This document shows positions 1 through 7,059 of a stretch of DNA of 64,000 nt, piece by piece (position 1 is the stretch's first letter; each line of letters opens with the position of its first letter). The stretch is taken from the NCBI GenBank assembly GCA_965279705.1, contig OZ257257.1, positions 620,001 through 684,000 of the forward strand. The letters are read 5' to 3'. The DNA is from Stagnimonas sp965279705 (lineage in GTDB: Bacteria; Pseudomonadota; Gammaproteobacteria; Nevskiales; Nevskiaceae). The position numbers were made by a program, and so were the translations under genes. Below the pieces are notes generated by a model. The model was given only the letters and a program-made list of their open reading frames with translations. It had not been told where the DNA came from and searched no databases.

Positions 1-182
1 TGCCGCTCTCCGATGCTGCCAAAGCCACTGCCGCCGCCTACAAGACGCCCGACAAGGCAGTGACGGCGGAAGAGATTTCGCGTGTCAAGCCGCCGCCGGC
101 ATTGGCCGCAAAGTCAGCACCCAAGCCCCGTGACACGGTGGAAATCATTCAAGGCAACAAGATCGAAAAGGTGGAGCAATGA
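1..182 (+). CDS. cpaB: CpaB/RcpC pilus assembly protein, C-terminal end (partial)
   Basis: An open frame enters from the left edge and ends at TGA 180-182. Its last residues (DTVEIIQGNKIEKVEQ) match the usual C-terminal tail of CpaB/RcpC, the periplasmic protein that works with the secretin of Tad/Flp pili. The preceding stretch is rich in Ala, Pro and Lys and looks like a flexible linker. The stop overlaps the start of the following secretin gene in an ATGA arrangement, so the two are translationally coupled. Only about 60 residues are visible. The identification rests on this tail and on the gene order cpaB-cpaC, which is standard for Tad loci. Confidence 0.75.
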   Translation, partial: PLSDAAKATAAAYKTPDKAVTAEEISRVKPPPALAAKSAPKPRDTVEIIQGNKIEKVEQ

Positions 183-1558
183 AGCACCTCCTCTCCTCAA
201 TGCTGCTGGCGGCTGCACTGGCCTCCGGCACCGCAGCCGCTGCAAGCACGCTGCCGGATGACCGCATCGTTGCCGTCGAAGCCGGCGTGCACAAGTTGCT
301 GCGGCAGCCCCAGCCCATCGGCCGCGTGGCCGTGGGCGACCCGGCGATTGCCGAAGTCACCGTCATCAACCGCCGCGAAGTGCTGATCACCGGCAAGAAG
401 AGCGGCGTCACCAGCTTGATGGTGTGGCCCAAGTCCGGCACTGGCGATGCGCCAGTCGAATACCGCCTGCGGGTGGGGCCGGTCGCCGATCCGCTCAAGG
501 TGAAAGTCAATGATCCCGATCTGGCCAAGGCCAAGATCGACGCCAGCGAAGGCCTGAGCGGCAGCGTGCCCAATCTGCTCGCCCATCGCCGCGCCAAGAT
601 CGACGCGCAGACCCAGGCGCAGCTGGCAGCAAGCACCGGTACCGCCGCCAAGGTAGCCGACAGCAGCAGTGTCGACCTCGAAACGCAGGTGATGACCGAG
701 GTGAAGATCGTCGAGGTGAAGCGCAGCACCTTGCAGGCCTATGGTCTCAATGTGCTGAAGAACACGGGCAACACCACCGCCGGCTTGAGCACGCCCGGTT
801 CGCTGGGGGCCAACAATGCCGTGGCCGGCGTCGGGGCCAACGGCGGTCTGGTCGGCAATATCACCAGCCCGATCAGCAATGCCTTCAACCTGGTGATCGG
901 CAACCCGCGCGACGGCATTCTCGGTGTGCTGAGTTTCCTCGAGCAAAAAGGTCTCGCCCGCACCTATGCAGAACCCACGCTGACGGCCATGAGCGGCCAG
1001 ACCGCGAGCTTCCTGGCCGGTGGCGAGTTCCCGGTGCCGGTGAGTCAGGGAGGCACGACGGGTGGCATCACCATCCAGTACCGCGAGTTCGGTATTCGGC
1101 TGTCGCTGACGCCCACTGTGCTCTCGCGTGACCGTATCGGCCTGAAGGTCGCGCCCGAAGTCAGCGATCTCGATTTCTCGGCCGGCATTACCACCGCTGG
1201 CGTCACCGTGCCGGCGCTCACCGTGCGTCGCACCGACACCACGGTGGAACTGGGGGACGGCGAGAGCTTCGTGATTTCGGGCCTGGTCAGCAACAGCCTC
1301 ATCAACAATGCCAACAAGGTGCCCTGGCTGGCGGATATCCCCATCATCGGCGCGTTCTTCAAGAACATCAGCGTCAACCGTACCGAGAAAGAACTGGTGA
1401 TGGTGGTGACCCCGCGTCTGGTGCGTCCGCTCGCGCGCGGTGGCCCGCGTCCGCTGCTGCCCGGTACGGCCACCGACAACTATCGCCCCGGCTTTGGTCA
1501 ACTGATGTTTGAAGAGACTGGCAAGTTCGATCAGAGCCAGTTCGGTTTCAGCAAGTAA
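179..1558 (+). CDS. cpaC: Tad/Flp pilus outer-membrane secretin CpaC (RcpA)
   Basis: This 459-residue protein forms the outer-membrane channel of the Tad pilus. It starts with a clear Sec signal peptide (KHLLSSMLLAAALASGTAAA). Residues about 25-105 form the N-terminal pilus/BON-like domain (VAVGDPAIAEVTVINRREVL, then TGKKSGVTSLMVW). The second half is a type II/III secretin barrel: VMTEVKIVEVKRS, FLEQKGLARTYAEPTLTAMSG, then FLAGGEFPVPV, and near the end VPWLADIPIIGAFFK followed by ELVMVVTPRLVRPL, all hallmark secretin stretches. Length is normal for the family. ATG 179 overlaps the cpaB stop by four bases; cpaE follows 41 bases downstream in the same transcript. Confidence 0.95.
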   Translation: MKHLLSSMLLAAALASGTAAAASTLPDDRIVAVEAGVHKLLRQPQPIGRVAVGDPAIAEVTVINRREVLITGKKSGVTSLMVWPKSGTGDAPVEYRLRVGPVADPLKVKVNDPDLAKAKIDASEGLSGSVPNLLAHRRAKIDAQTQAQLAASTGTAAKVADSSSVDLETQVMTEVKIVEVKRSTLQAYGLNVLKNTGNTTAGLSTPGSLGANNAVAGVGANGGLVGNITSPISNAFNLVIGNPRDGILGVLSFLEQKGLARTYAEPTLTAMSGQTASFLAGGEFPVPVSQGGTTGGITIQYREFGIRLSLTPTVLSRDRIGLKVAPEVSDLDFSAGITTAGVTVPALTVRRTDTTVELGDGESFVISGLVSNSLINNANKVPWLADIPIIGAFFKNISVNRTEKELVMVVTPRLVRPLARGGPRPLLPGTATDNYRPGFGQLMFEETGKFDQSQFGFSK

Positions 1559-1599
1559 CCCCTCCGCTTCCGCACGCAACACCCACCTCGAAACCTTCC

Positions 1600-2805
1600 A
1601 TGAGTGCGAAGTCCCTGGCTTTTGTGATTGCGGATGATCCCGCCTACCTGCCCTGGCTTGAGGCTGCACTGGGCAGCAGCGTGCAGTTCACGCTGGCACA
1701 GCCGCAGGATGCGGGCGAGTTGCTGCGCCGCCTGCAGCAGGGCGGCAAGTTCGATCTGCTGTTCTGCGAGTTCGAGGATTACAACGCGCCCGAGCGCGCC
1801 GCGCTGGTCGAGGCTGTGGCTGATCGCCTGCCGGATCTGCCGGTGGTGGCCATGGGTTCCAGCGAGAATGCCGCGACGGTGCTGACCGCCATGCGCGCGG
1901 GCGTGCGCGACTTTTTCGTGCTCAAGCGCGACGACACCAAGCTGGCCGCGCAGGTGGGCAAGTTGTTGCGTCGCCTGGGCGCTGCCAGCGTGGTGGCTGC
2001 CGCCAGCAGTGGCCAGGGGCGTGCCTACACGGTGATCGGCGCGCAGCCGCACGAAAGCATCGCGTTCCTCGCCGTGCATCTCGCACAGGCGTTTGCCGAG
2101 CGCATCAAGAAAGGTGAGCGGGTGCTGCTGATCGATGCCGCCATGCCGGCCGGTGCAGCGTCGATCTTTCTCAACCTGTCGCCCAATTACAGCGTGCTCG
2201 ATGCCGTCAACGACGTGCACCGCTGCGATGCCACGCTGGTCGATACCGCTTTCACCAAACATGCATCGGGCGTGCATCTGCTGTCGCTGCCGGAAGAAGG
2301 CCTGGGCCGCCCCGCGCTGTCTGAAGACAACTTCGGCCGCCTGCTGCAAGTGTTCAAAAGTCTCTTCAGCGTTGTCATCGTCGCGCTCGATGGCCAGGCC
2401 GGCACGCCACTGCTGCGCGCGGGCATTGCCCAGAGCACGCGCACCTTGCTGCTTACCGACCAGTCGATTCTGAAATCGCGCCAGAGTAAATATCTGTTGC
2501 GGGCGCTGCGTCTCGAAGACACGCCACTCGATTCCACGGCACTGGTGGTCGACAACTACCGTCGCCGCCTGGGGCTGGAGCCGCAGAATCTCGCCGAGCT
2601 GTTCGACCTGCCGCTGCTGGCCACGCTCAGCTCCGAAGGTGTGGCGCGCATCCAGGCGATGAACTCCGGCGAGTCGATGTTTGCCATCGCACCCAAGGAC
2701 CCGTACTGCGACGGTGTGCGTCGCCTTGCCCTGAGTCTGGCCACGGGTGAAACCACAGCCGTCGAAGCCAAGAACGACGGCCTGTTGAACCGTTTCTTCA
2801 GGTGA
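1600..2805 (+). CDS. cpaE: TadZ/CpaE-like pilus localisation protein with degenerate P-loop
   Basis: The product has 401 residues and sits in the canonical cpaE/tadZ slot between the secretin and the TadA ATPase. TadZ proteins position the Tad machine at the cell pole. The N-terminal third (about 1-125) looks like an atypical receiver domain (FDLLFCEFEDY, VVAMGSSENAATVLTAMRAG, DFFVLKRDD). The remainder has the order of a MinD/ParA-type ATPase fold (VLLIDAAMPAG, SVLDAVNDVHRCDATLVD, LLLTDQSILKSRQSKYLLRA, ALVVDNY). Where the deviant Walker A motif (KGGxGKTT) should stand, at about residues 145-158, the sequence is VIGAQPHESIAFLA, with neither the glycine run nor the lysine. It is therefore probably a pseudo-ATPase scaffold. 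Assignment is by position and fold pattern; gene identity is fairly secure, nucleotide binding is not. Confidence 0.82.
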   Translation: MSAKSLAFVIADDPAYLPWLEAALGSSVQFTLAQPQDAGELLRRLQQGGKFDLLFCEFEDYNAPERAALVEAVADRLPDLPVVAMGSSENAATVLTAMRAGVRDFFVLKRDDTKLAAQVGKLLRRLGAASVVAAASSGQGRAYTVIGAQPHESIAFLAVHLAQAFAERIKKGERVLLIDAAMPAGAASIFLNLSPNYSVLDAVNDVHRCDATLVDTAFTKHASGVHLLSLPEEGLGRPALSEDNFGRLLQVFKSLFSVVIVALDGQAGTPLLRAGIAQSTRTLLLTDQSILKSRQSKYLLRALRLEDTPLDSTALVVDNYRRRLGLEPQNLAELFDLPLLATLSSEGVARIQAMNSGESMFAIAPKDPYCDGVRRLALSLATGETTAVEAKNDGLLNRFFR

Positions 2806-2809
2806 TGTG

Positions 2810-4039
2810 ATGAGCGCCGCCGCGAGTGCCGTCGACCCTCTGCAACGGTTTCGGCTGAGCGATCAATACCAGACGCTCAAGTCCAACCTGCATCGCTTCC
2901 TCATCCAGCAGATCGAGGAACGCAACCTCGACGTCAGCCACTGGGACGACGACAAGCTCGACCGCTTCGTCAAGGAGCAGGTCAAGCGCTACGTGGTGGA
3001 CAACCGCCTGCCGGTCAACCAGCGCGAGTCGGAGGCGCTGGCCTCCGATGCCCGCCACGAGCTGACCGGCTTCGGGCCGATTCAGCATCTGGTCGACGAC
3101 CCGACGGTCAACGACATCGTCGTCAACGGCCCCGGCGCGGTATTTGTCGAGCGCGGCGGCGTGCTGGAAGTCGCCCCCGTGCGCTTCACCGACGACGGCC
3201 ACGTGATCCGCGTCATTCAACGCATCCTGGCGCCCATCGGCCGGCGCGTGGATGAGTCCACACCGATGGTCGACGCCCGCCTGCCCGACGGCTCGCGCGT
3301 CAACGCCATCATCCCGCCCATCGCGCTCAACGGCCCCTGCCTGTCGATCCGCAAGTTCCGCACGAGCCCGCTGACGGCAGACGACCTGCTGCGCTACGAC
3401 AGCATCAGCCAGGCCGAAGTCGACTACCTCAAGGCCCGCGTCATCGGGCGCACCAATCTCATCGTCGTCGGCGGTACCGGCAGCGGCAAGACCACCTTCC
3501 TCAACCTCATCAGCCAGTGGATTCCCGACGCCGAGCGCGTCATCACGGTGGAAGACGCCGCCGAACTGCGACTGGAAAACACCCACGTCGTGCGGCTCGA
3601 AACACGGCCGCCCAATCTCGAAGGCCAGCGGGCCATCACGGCGCGCGATCTGGTGCGCAACGCGCTGCGCATGCGGCCCGACCGCATCATCGTCGGCGAA
3701 GTGCGCGGCGACGAAGTGCTGGACATGCTGCAAGCCATGAACACTGGCCACGACGGCTCGATGACCACGCTGCACGCCAACTCCACCAAGGACGCCATCA
3801 GCCGCATGGAGCTGCTCGCGGGCTTTGCCGGCTTCAACGGCAGCGAGCTGACTTTCCGTGGGCAGATCGCGTCGTCCATCCACCTGTTCGTGCATGTGGC
3901 GCGTCTCGCCAGCGGTGCGCGCAAGCTGATCGCGATCACTGAAATCCAGGGTATCGACGGCGTGAATCTGAAGCTGCGCGACCTGTTCCGCTACGACCCG
4001 GCGACTGGCCAGCGACATGACTTGCGAGACGCCGCATGA
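2810..4039 (+). CDS. tadA: Tad pilus assembly ATPase TadA/CpaF
   Basis: This is the cytoplasmic hexameric secretion ATPase (GspE/VirB11 superfamily) that powers Flp pilus assembly. Visible motifs: Walker A GGTGSGKTTFLNL, Walker B-like DRIIVGEVRGDEVLDML, the His-box segment NTGHDGSMTTLHANS, and the TadA/CpaF hallmark GFGPIQHLVDDPTVNDIVVNG in the N-terminal half. With the ATG at 2810 it has 409 residues, normal for CpaF. A GTG at 2807 is an alternative start three bases upstream. It lies 4 bases after the cpaE stop and overlaps tadB by four bases (ATGA). Confidence 0.97.
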   Translation: MSAAASAVDPLQRFRLSDQYQTLKSNLHRFLIQQIEERNLDVSHWDDDKLDRFVKEQVKRYVVDNRLPVNQRESEALASDARHELTGFGPIQHLVDDPTVNDIVVNGPGAVFVERGGVLEVAPVRFTDDGHVIRVIQRILAPIGRRVDESTPMVDARLPDGSRVNAIIPPIALNGPCLSIRKFRTSPLTADDLLRYDSISQAEVDYLKARVIGRTNLIVVGGTGSGKTTFLNLISQWIPDAERVITVEDAAELRLENTHVVRLETRPPNLEGQRAITARDLVRNALRMRPDRIIVGEVRGDEVLDMLQAMNTGHDGSMTTLHANSTKDAISRMELLAGFAGFNGSELTFRGQIASSIHLFVHVARLASGARKLIAITEIQGIDGVNLKLRDLFRYDPATGQRHDLRDAA

Positions 4040-4965
4040 ACGGCCCGATTCTCATCATTTTTGTCGTGGCACTGTTGCTGGGCGTGGGTGCAGCGGTGTT
4101 GTTGTTCCGCTCGCAGGGCAGTGCCCGCAAGGCCGAGATGGCGCTGCGTCTGCGGGTGCTGGGCGAAGACGCCGACGCCCATCTGCTGAGCCGTGCCAAG
4201 CCCATCGCCAACCCGTTGCTGCGCTTCGTCACCGATCTGCTCACGCGCTCGGGTGTCGAGCTGGAGCCGGAGCGCGTCGGCCAGGGACTGTTGATTGCTG
4301 CCGCGGCGGCACCTCTGCTGCTGATCGTGCTGGGGCCGCTGGCCGGTCTGCTGGCGATTGGGTTGGCGGTAGTGAGCGTGCTCGGCGTGTTGTCGCGCAA
4401 CGCCGCGCGTCGCCGCGCCAAGATCGTCGAGCAGCTGCCGAGCTTTCTCGAGAGCGTGATGCGCGTGCTCTCGGCCGGCAACACGCTGGAAGAATCCCTG
4501 GGTGCTGCCGCGCGCGACAGCCCTGATCCGATCCGACCGCTGTTCATCAGCATCGGCCGGCAGGTGCGCCTCGGTGCGCCGGTGGAGTCGGTGCTGGCCG
4601 AAGCCGGCGAAGTGCATCGCTTGCGCGACCTCAAGGTGATGGCCTTGGCAGCGGCCATCAACCGCAAATACGGCGGCTCACTGCGCGGCGTCATCAAGAG
4701 CCTCATCAGCACCATCCGCAGCCGCGATTCGGCCGCGCGGGAGCTGCGCGCCCTCACCGCCGAAACCCGCTTTTCGGCACTGGTGCTCGGCATCATCCCG
4801 GTGACGCTGTCGCTCTACATCTTCAGCCAGAACAAGGACTACTACGCCAGCATGTGGGCAGATGGCAGCGGTCGCATATTCCTGATCGTCTCGGTGCTCA
4901 TGCAAATTGTCGGCGTCGGTGTTCTGTGGCGAATGATGAACTCCACCGGAGACCCCGACGCATGA
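4036..4965 (+). CDS. tadB: Tad pilus inner-membrane platform protein TadB
   Basis: A 309-residue polytopic membrane protein of the type II secretion F (T2SSF) family, forming with TadC the inner-membrane platform under the TadA ATPase. A hydrophobic N-terminal segment (LIIFVVALLLGVGAAVLLF) is followed by a second membrane region near residues 85-120. Then comes the cytoplasmic T2SSF domain (QLPSFLESVMRVLSAGNTLEESL) and two C-terminal membrane helices (ALVLGIIPVTLSLYIF and IFLIVSVLMQIVGVGVLW). ATG 4036 overlaps the tadA stop. Its stop codon lies inside the left arm of a 127-base imperfect palindrome that separates it from tadC. Confidence 0.94.
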   Translation: MNGPILIIFVVALLLGVGAAVLLFRSQGSARKAEMALRLRVLGEDADAHLLSRAKPIANPLLRFVTDLLTRSGVELEPERVGQGLLIAAAAAPLLLIVLGPLAGLLAIGLAVVSVLGVLSRNAARRRAKIVEQLPSFLESVMRVLSAGNTLEESLGAAARDSPDPIRPLFISIGRQVRLGAPVESVLAEAGEVHRLRDLKVMALAAAINRKYGGSLRGVIKSLISTIRSRDSAARELRALTAETRFSALVLGIIPVTLSLYIFSQNKDYYASMWADGSGRIFLIVSVLMQIVGVGVLWRMMNSTGDPDA

Positions 4966-5088
4966 GCATGCGAATGAAGCTACTGCGCCAGGCTTCCGCT
5001 GCGTCGTCCGATGCTCACGCACTTCAGTGCGCTGCGCTTCGGCTCCTTGCAGAAACCTGTGCTCGCTACGCTTCCTTCACATGCTCAT
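4962..5088. repeat. 127-base imperfect palindrome between tadB and tadC
   Basis: Terminal arms are ATGAGCATGCGAATGAAGC (4962-4980) and GCTTCCTTCACATGCTCAT (5070-5088). The second, reverse-complemented, matches the first at 17 of 19 positions. The centre is a perfect hairpin, CGCACT-TC-AGTGCG (5018-5031), and the region between shows weaker complementarity around the same axis near 5025. Such a layout is typical of non-autonomous palindromic interspersed elements (REP/MITE-like). The left arm contains the tadB stop codon. It carries no convincing gene, although the tadC frame stays open backward to 5027. It could fold into a long RNA hairpin and separate tadB from tadC expression. Confidence 0.75.
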
Positions 5089-5101
5089 CGGAGGGCGTGC
5101 A

Positions 5102-6037
5102 ATGAATACAGCTTTGTTCGCACTCGTGATTGGTGCTGCCGTACTGCTGGCCGGTGCCACGCTGCTGCTGCTGGCGTATCTCGGCATGCGCTCGCGTCAG
5201 GATCGCCAGCTGGAGCGCCGCGTGGTCGGAGCTGAAACCATCCGCGACGAGTTCGATACCAGCAATGGCCAGACCTTGAAGATGCTGGCACGCGGCGGTC
5301 AGCGCATCGAGAAGCTGGCAGATGAAGACGGCGAGACCGGCCGCCTGCTCATGCAGGCCGGCTGGCGCGGCGCGCGCGCTCGCTTGCTGTTCTATGCGTT
5401 TCGCGGCGGCATGCTGGTGTTGGCAGCGTTGCTGTCGGTGGCGCTATGGACGCTGGCGCAGGGCATCAAGCCGGTGCTGTTGCCGCTGTATAGCTTTGCG
5501 ATGTTTGCCTTCGCCTTTTTGATTCCGATCTGGGTGCTTCGCAATGCCGCTGCCGGTCGCCGTGCGCGCATGGGGCGCGAGGTGCCGCTGTTCATCCATT
5601 TGCTGGTGCTGCTGTTCGAAGCGGGGCTCTCCACCCGGCAGGCGTTTGCGAGTCTGGTGCGCGAAGGCCGCGGTGTGCTGCCCGAGCTGGGCCAAGAGTT
5701 TGAAGGCGTGCTACGTCAGCTCGAAGCCGGCGGCGATATTGCCGACGTACTGAGGGGGTTGGGCACGGCGCTGGATGTGCCGGATCTGGAAGGTGTGCTC
5801 GGCGTGCTGCGCCAGGTCGATAAATACGGCGGCGAAATCCGCGAGCCGCTGCTGGAGGCATTGAGCGTGCTCGAAGAGCGTCGCGGCCTCGACCTGCGCG
5901 AGAAGGTCAATCTCATCTCGGGCCGCATGACGGTGGTGATGGTGCTGTTTTTCTTCCCCGCCCTGCTCATTTTCGTCGCGGGCCCGGCGGTGGTGTCGAT
6001 TTTGAGAGCAATGGCGGATGTCACCGGCACCAAGTAG
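5102..6037 (+). CDS. tadC: Tad pilus inner-membrane platform protein TadC
   Basis: A 311-residue T2SSF-family membrane protein, partner of TadB. The chosen ATG 5102 follows a good ribosome-binding site (GGAGGG, about 5090-5095) and begins directly with a membrane helix (TALFALVIGAAVLLAGATLL). An in-frame start at 5027 would put palindrome-derived sequence into the protein and is unlikely. Further membrane segments lie near residues 90-140. The T2SSF core follows (VPLFIHLLVLLFEAGLSTRQ, then VLRQVDKYGGEIREPLLEAL), and the protein ends with a helix, FFFPALLIFVAGPAVVSIL. The 3' end overlaps the tadD start by 20 bases. Confidence 0.94.
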   Translation: MNTALFALVIGAAVLLAGATLLLLAYLGMRSRQDRQLERRVVGAETIRDEFDTSNGQTLKMLARGGQRIEKLADEDGETGRLLMQAGWRGARARLLFYAFRGGMLVLAALLSVALWTLAQGIKPVLLPLYSFAMFAFAFLIPIWVLRNAAAGRRARMGREVPLFIHLLVLLFEAGLSTRQAFASLVREGRGVLPELGQEFEGVLRQLEAGGDIADVLRGLGTALDVPDLEGVLGVLRQVDKYGGEIREPLLEALSVLEERRGLDLREKVNLISGRMTVVMVLFFFPALLIFVAGPAVVSILRAMADVTGTK

Positions 6038-6758
6038 CGCGTCTTGCGCAAAACGGTCGTATCGGCTTTTTCTGCGATTGCCGCTCGTCGCCGCGACCGT
6101 CGCGCTGGTCGGCTGTGCGGCGCTTGGCTTCCCCTCTTCAGACGCCGATGAAAAACCTGCGGCCAGTGAATCTTCGCTGTATCTCGAAGCGGTGCGGGCG
6201 CTGATCGGGCAGGGGCAGTTCTATGCGGCCATCGCCCATATCCAGGAAGACCGGCGTATCTACGGCGATACCCCCGAGCTGCGTCTGCTCGAAGCCGACG
6301 CCCGCCGCAGCTTAAGACAGAACAAGACCAGCGAAGCGCTCTACCAGAGTGTTCTGCGCAGCGCGGCCAACGGCCCGCTGGCCGGCAAGGCCCGGCACGG
6401 ACTGGGTTTGCTGTATGCCGGGGCGGATCTCGACGCCTCGCTGCGCGAGCTGCGCGAGGCCACCAAGCTGCGTCCCACCGATGCTGCCATCCGCAGCGAT
6501 AACGGCTTTGCGCTGATGCAGGCGCGGCGCTTTGCCGAGGCGCGGGTGGAGCTGGCCACCGCCCATGAGCTGGCGCCCGACAACATCGCTGCCCGCAACA
6601 ATCTGTTGATCCTGCTCTTCGTGCAGGGTGAGGATGCCGCCGCCAACCGGCTTGCCGCGCAGACGCAAGTGGACTCTGCCTTGCTTGCACGGCTCAAGGC
6701 GCAAGCGCAAAGTTTCAAAATCGCGAAGCCACCGGCTTCGCGCGCGGGTCAGCAATGA
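6018..6758 (+). CDS. tadD: Tad pilus lipoprotein TadD (TPR repeats)
   Basis: A 246-residue predicted lipoprotein: a basic N-terminus, a hydrophobic stretch and lipobox ALVGC with the acylated cysteine at residue 33. The mature part carries tetratricopeptide-like repeats (LLEADARRSLRQNKTSEALY, ARHGLGLLYAGADLDASLRE, NGFALMQARRFAEARVELAT, NIAARNNLLILLFVQGEDAA). TadD lipoproteins assist outer-membrane assembly of the Tad apparatus, by analogy with PilF/PilW. The start at 6018 overlaps tadC by 20 bases. A perfect 9-bp stem with a three-base loop (6722-6742) lies inside the last codons before the stop. No run of T follows closely enough to call it a terminator. Confidence 0.88.
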   Translation: MSPAPSSASCAKRSYRLFLRLPLVAATVALVGCAALGFPSSDADEKPAASESSLYLEAVRALIGQGQFYAAIAHIQEDRRIYGDTPELRLLEADARRSLRQNKTSEALYQSVLRSAANGPLAGKARHGLGLLYAGADLDASLRELREATKLRPTDAAIRSDNGFALMQARRFAEARVELATAHELAPDNIAARNNLLILLFVQGEDAAANRLAAQTQVDSALLARLKAQAQSFKIAKPPASRAGQQ

Positions 6759-6777
6759 TTTTTCAACGAGGTCTGCC

Positions 6778-7059
6778 ATGAACCATCTCCTTTCTTCCTC
6801 CCTGCTGGCTTTCGCAGTCACCGCCGCGCTGCCGTTTGCGGCCGGTGCCGCCGACGTTGAAAAGCCGATCGGCGACCAGACCCAGGCCTGGGTCAAGCTG
6901 CAACAGAGCGGCAAGCAGGCCTCGGGTGCACCGCGGCCGATGCCCGGCGAGATTGCCGACAACGTCTATCAGCGCTACGTCGACAGTTTCAAGCAGCCGA
7001 TCCCTGCCGAGTTCAAGCGCCAGTCCACCGGCAGCTCGGGCAATGCTTCCGGTCAATAA
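6778..7059 (+). CDS. DUF3613 family exported protein of the Tad locus
   Basis: A 93-residue protein with a Sec signal peptide (LLSSSLLAFAVTAALPFAAG, cleavage probably after AGA). The short mature domain (TQAWVKLQQSGKQASG, then PMPGEIADNVYQRYVDSF, then PIPAEF) resembles the DUF3613 family. Members of that family are found next to tad genes in several proteobacteria; their function is unknown. ATG 6778 is preceded by CAACGAGG, an acceptable ribosome-binding site. The same frame opens much further upstream, but that portion would be antisense to normal codon use in tadD. The tail is Ser/Gly/Gln rich. It overlaps the next gene by 17 bases. Confidence 0.75.
   Translation: MNHLLSSSLLAFAVTAALPFAAGAADVEKPIGDQTQAWVKLQQSGKQASGAPRPMPGEIADNVYQRYVDSFKQPIPAEFKRQSTGSSGNASGQ

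Noticed and set aside
5027..5101. Extended N-terminus of TadC starting at 5027
   Set aside because: The extra 25 residues come from the palindrome, are Cys/Arg-rich, and a better start with GGAGGG upstream exists at 5102.
6722..6742. Terminator at the end of tadD
   Set aside because: The 9-bp stem is perfect but lies within coding sequence, the nearest T-run is about 15 bases later, and the following genes belong to the same locus.
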